NCBI GenBank assembly: GCA_046597185.1
Contig: JBKJLF010000744.1
Location: 1 to 13,914, forward strand
Source of the DNA: CAMBDR01 sp046597185
GTDB taxonomy: Bacteria; Pseudomonadota; Gammaproteobacteria; Burkholderiales; Burkholderiaceae_D
Direction: 5' to 3'
DNA length: 13,914 bases
The notes under the pieces were generated by a model that did no database searches, was not told the origin of the DNA, and worked only from the letters and a program-made list of their open reading frames with translations. Every line of letters starts with the position of its first letter. Within the stretch, counting starts at the first letter, position 1. Shown one piece after another: positions 11,972 through 13,914 of the stretch. The position numbers and the translations under genes were made by a program.

Positions 11972-13117
11972 ATGAACCCGTCCATGAAATTTGAAACCTT
12001 CACCTCCGGCCAATGGGTGTCGCGTTATCAATACAAAAGCTTTGAGCCCGTGCCGGTCAATCACAACTGGATTTGGGAAGATGCCGCTATTGGCGTATTA
12101 CTGGAACAAGCCAATCGCGCGCTGGGTGAATTGAATGGGTTTTCGCTGATTGTGCCCGATATCGATCTTTTTATCCAAATGCACGTTGTCAAAGAGGCGG
12201 AAAAATCGAGCCGGATCGAAGGCACGCAAACCGAAATGAATGAGGTATTGTTACCGGAAGAGCAAATCCAGCCTGAAAAGCGCGATGACTGGCGCGAAGT
12301 GCGTAACTATATTGATGCCGTCAATACCGCAATTGCGGCACTCGCCACCCTGCCATTATCGAATCGCTTGCTCAAACAAACCCATGCCACCTTGTTGCAG
12401 GGCGTGCGTGGCGAGCGCAAGCATCCGGGCGAATTTCGCACCAGCCAAAACTGGATTGGCGGCTCCAGCCTGCAAGATGCCGCCTTCGTGCCGCCCCACC
12501 CAAGTTCCGTGCTTGATTTGATGAGTGACTTGGAACAGTTCTGGCATAACGAAGAAATTACCGTGCCGCACCTGATACGCATCGCCATCAGCCATTACCA
12601 GTTCGAGACCATCCATCCGTTTTTGGATGGCAATGGTCGCATTGGTCGTTTGCTGATTCCCTTGTATCTGGTCAATTGTGGCGCACTCTCCAAGCCATCG
12701 CTGTACTTGTCCGATTTTTTTGAGCGCAACCGCGCCAGCTATTACGATGCCCTGATGAGCGTGCGGGTATCCAATAACATTATTCATTGGGTGCGGTTTT
12801 TTCTGAAAGGGGTTGCGGAAACGGCGGGTAAAGGCCGCGATGTATTTCGCCAGATTTTACTGCTGCGCACCGACGTGGAACAAGCCGTCCAGAGCCTGGG
12901 CAAGCGCGCACCGATGGCAAGCACTGCGCTCAAGTTGTTGTACCGCAACCCCATGCTCAGCGCCAGCGACCTGATGGCCGGATTGGGCATCAGTTCGCCA
13001 ACGGCCAATGCGCTGATCAAAAGTCTGATTGGGCTGAATATTTTGCTTGAGACCACCGGGCAGCAACGCAGCCGGGTGTATGTGTTTGCGCGCTATCTCA
13101 GTTTGTTTACAGGGTGA
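11972..13117 (+). CDS. Class II Fic protein (probable AMPylase) with C-terminal winged helix
   Basis: Fic enzymes usually transfer AMP from ATP to Ser, Thr or Tyr of target proteins. The 381-aa product has a Fic_N region (about residues 24-100) with the autoinhibitory motif S79-xxx-E83-G84 (SSRIEGT), which makes it class II; the Fic core with the full catalytic motif HPFLDGNGRIGR (215-226; base H215, anion-binding D219); and a C-terminal winged-helix-like region (about 303-375; SASDLMAGLGISSPTANALI). This layout matches the Shewanella SoFic type. No motif is damaged, so the enzyme is probably active but self-restrained. No separate antitoxin is needed or seen. ATG 11972 lacks a clear Shine-Dalgarno; ATG 11984 is an alternative. 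It is GC-richer than the island before it and lies next to the 41-bp hairpin array. The stop is 10 nt from the opposing GNAT stop. Confidence 0.94.
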   Translation: MNPSMKFETFTSGQWVSRYQYKSFEPVPVNHNWIWEDAAIGVLLEQANRALGELNGFSLIVPDIDLFIQMHVVKEAEKSSRIEGTQTEMNEVLLPEEQIQPEKRDDWREVRNYIDAVNTAIAALATLPLSNRLLKQTHATLLQGVRGERKHPGEFRTSQNWIGGSSLQDAAFVPPHPSSVLDLMSDLEQFWHNEEITVPHLIRIAISHYQFETIHPFLDGNGRIGRLLIPLYLVNCGALSKPSLYLSDFFERNRASYYDALMSVRVSNNIIHWVRFFLKGVAETAGKGRDVFRQILLLRTDVEQAVQSLGKRAPMASTALKLLYRNPMLSASDLMAGLGISSPTANALIKSLIGLNILLETTGQQRSRVYVFARYLSLFTG

Positions 13118-13127
13118 AAGTGACGCT

Positions 13128-13694
13128 TTAGCCCAACGCCTCATTGATGCGAGAAGTCAATAAATGGTCGCGCCACTCGCCGTCAATTTTCAAATAGGCG
13201 CGGGCGCGGCCTTCTTCTTCAAAGTTTAAACGCCGCAGTAACTGGCCACTGCGCAGGTTCTCAGGCCGATAATTGGCCATAACACGATGTAATTGACCAT
13301 GAAGAAAAACGAAGTCGATGGCGCTGCCCAGCGCTTCAAACATCAAGCCCTGGCCCTGTGCTGCCTGATCAATCGAAAAGCCCAAATGACAGGCCTGAAA
13401 CGGGCCGCGCACAATATTGGTGAAATTGCAGTCGCCCAGCATGGCCCCGGTTTCAGGCTGATACAGCAGTAAATGCAGCGCATTGCCAGCGGCCATTTGG
13501 CGCGTCATTTCTGCCAAGCGCTGTTGCATCGCTGCCAAGGTATAAAAACTTTCGTCGCGTAGCGGCACCCACGGCTTAAAGTTGGCACGGTTGGTGAGAT
13601 GGTAATGCAACAATGCCGGGGCATCGGTGTTGCTTGCAACGCGCAAGTGGAGGCGCGGAGTGGCGATGCCAGTGTCAGGATAATTGATCATCAT
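13128..13694 (-). CDS. GNAT N-acetyltransferase, RimJ/RimL-like
   Basis: These enzymes transfer acetyl from acetyl-CoA to an amino group, for example the N-terminal alanine of ribosomal protein S5 (RimJ). From ATG 13694 (a second ATG follows at once) the product is 188 aa, the usual length. It starts TPRLHLRVA after a short lead and has KPWVPLRDESFYTL (40-53), GDCNFTNIVRG (87-97), the acetyl-CoA loop QGQG (113-116) in HLGFSIDQAAQGQGLM, and NYRPENLRSGQLLRRLNFEEEG, typical of the RimJ/RimL subgroup. The longer open frame to 13805 overlaps another minus-strand gene and adds a non-homologous start, so I reject it. No clear Shine-Dalgarno is seen. It lies 50 nt after the end of the upstream gene and may be co-transcribed with it. 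The exact substrate is not certain. Confidence 0.9.
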   Translation of the reverse strand: MMINYPDTGIATPRLHLRVASNTDAPALLHYHLTNRANFKPWVPLRDESFYTLAAMQQRLAEMTRQMAAGNALHLLLYQPETGAMLGDCNFTNIVRGPFQACHLGFSIDQAAQGQGLMFEALGSAIDFVFLHGQLHRVMANYRPENLRSGQLLRRLNFEEEGRARAYLKIDGEWRDHLLTSRINEALG

Positions 13695-13744
13695 GTGAAA
13701 GAAAATAGTCAGGTTGGCGCGCAAAAGGGTATTGCAAAACCGGA

Positions 13745-13914
13745 TTAGCCTGGGTTGCCCCATGCCTCCAACATTGCCACCCACTGGTGAAACTGCGGAC
13801 AGCATTGGCGAATCTTTTCCAAGCCAATGGCTTCAGCGATCAGTGGGCCGTGTTCTGTTTTGCTGTAGTGCCGAGGGAAAATAGAAAGAATGCGATGGGA
13901 TGGTGAGGTTTCCC
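13745..13914 (-). CDS. C-terminal end of an unrecognised protein, cut by the window edge
   Basis: On the minus strand a frame open from the window edge (first full codon 13912-13910) runs for 55 codons to TAA at 13747-13745. It reads like real protein, with segments ILSIFPRHYSKTEHGPLIAEAIGLEKIR and FHQWVAMLEAWG (quoted in part). I do not recognise the family. It ends 50 nt before the GNAT start, and the overlap with the GNAT open frame explains why the longer GNAT start is not used. Confidence 0.65.
   Translation of the reverse strand, partial: ETSPSHRILSIFPRHYSKTEHGPLIAEAIGLEKIRQCCPQFHQWVAMLEAWGNPG

Noticed and set aside
13695..13805. Longer GNAT start
   Set aside because: It overlaps the C-terminal coding frame of the next minus-strand gene and the sequence does not match GNAT starts.

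Overview
The window looks like part of a Gram-negative proteobacterial chromosome. It carries single-copy housekeeping genes (NAD-dependent DNA ligase, GalU, peptide deformylase) of ordinary proteobacterial type, and a CpxP/Spy-like periplasmic protein encoded with a CpxRA-like two-component system. A betaproteobacterium of the Burkholderiales type is my best guess from protein flavour and gene style. No rRNA or other taxonomic marker confirms it.

Layout. Positions 1-3123 (+) hold the 3' part of ligA, then galU and def. Positions 3124-3831 hold a promoter-like element, a 68-residue unrecognised protein gene, a 13-bp repeat array and two competing hairpins. Positions 3832-5874 (+) encode an orphan membrane histidine kinase with Cache-like and PAS regions. 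It runs tail-to-tail into a minus-strand operon, 8596-5891, in the order CpxP/Spy-like protein, CpxR-like regulator, CpxA-like kinase. The spacer upstream of that operon has an exact GTAAA-N5-GTAAA box, the consensus CpxR site, just upstream of a plausible minus-strand promoter, so an autoregulated envelope-stress module is the simplest reading. Divergent from it, 8765-9973 (+) encodes a family III CoA-transferase.

Positions 10006-11970 look like an accessory insert, visibly more AT-rich than either flank. It holds a two-gene ATGA-coupled cassette (unknown 102-aa protein plus a nucleotidyltransferase-fold protein, a candidate toxin-antitoxin or defence pair), a 102-aa possible membrane protein, a truncated NERD-domain gene and three 41-bp tandem repeats that each form a hairpin. 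Next comes a class II Fic protein (11972-13117). A GNAT acetyltransferase (minus) and the C-terminal end of an unrecognised minus-strand gene close the window.

A recurring theme is short tandem repeats with different unit lengths (8, 9, 10, 11, 13, 18 and 41 bp) sitting at gene edges or in inter-domain linkers. They occur over the ligA stop codon, over the stop codon of the 68-aa ORF, directly before the regulator start codon, upstream of the CpxP-like gene, in the regulator linker, in the kinase ATPase domain and upstream of fic. The strongest leads for something undescribed are the nucleotidyltransferase cassette with its island and this repeat pattern.
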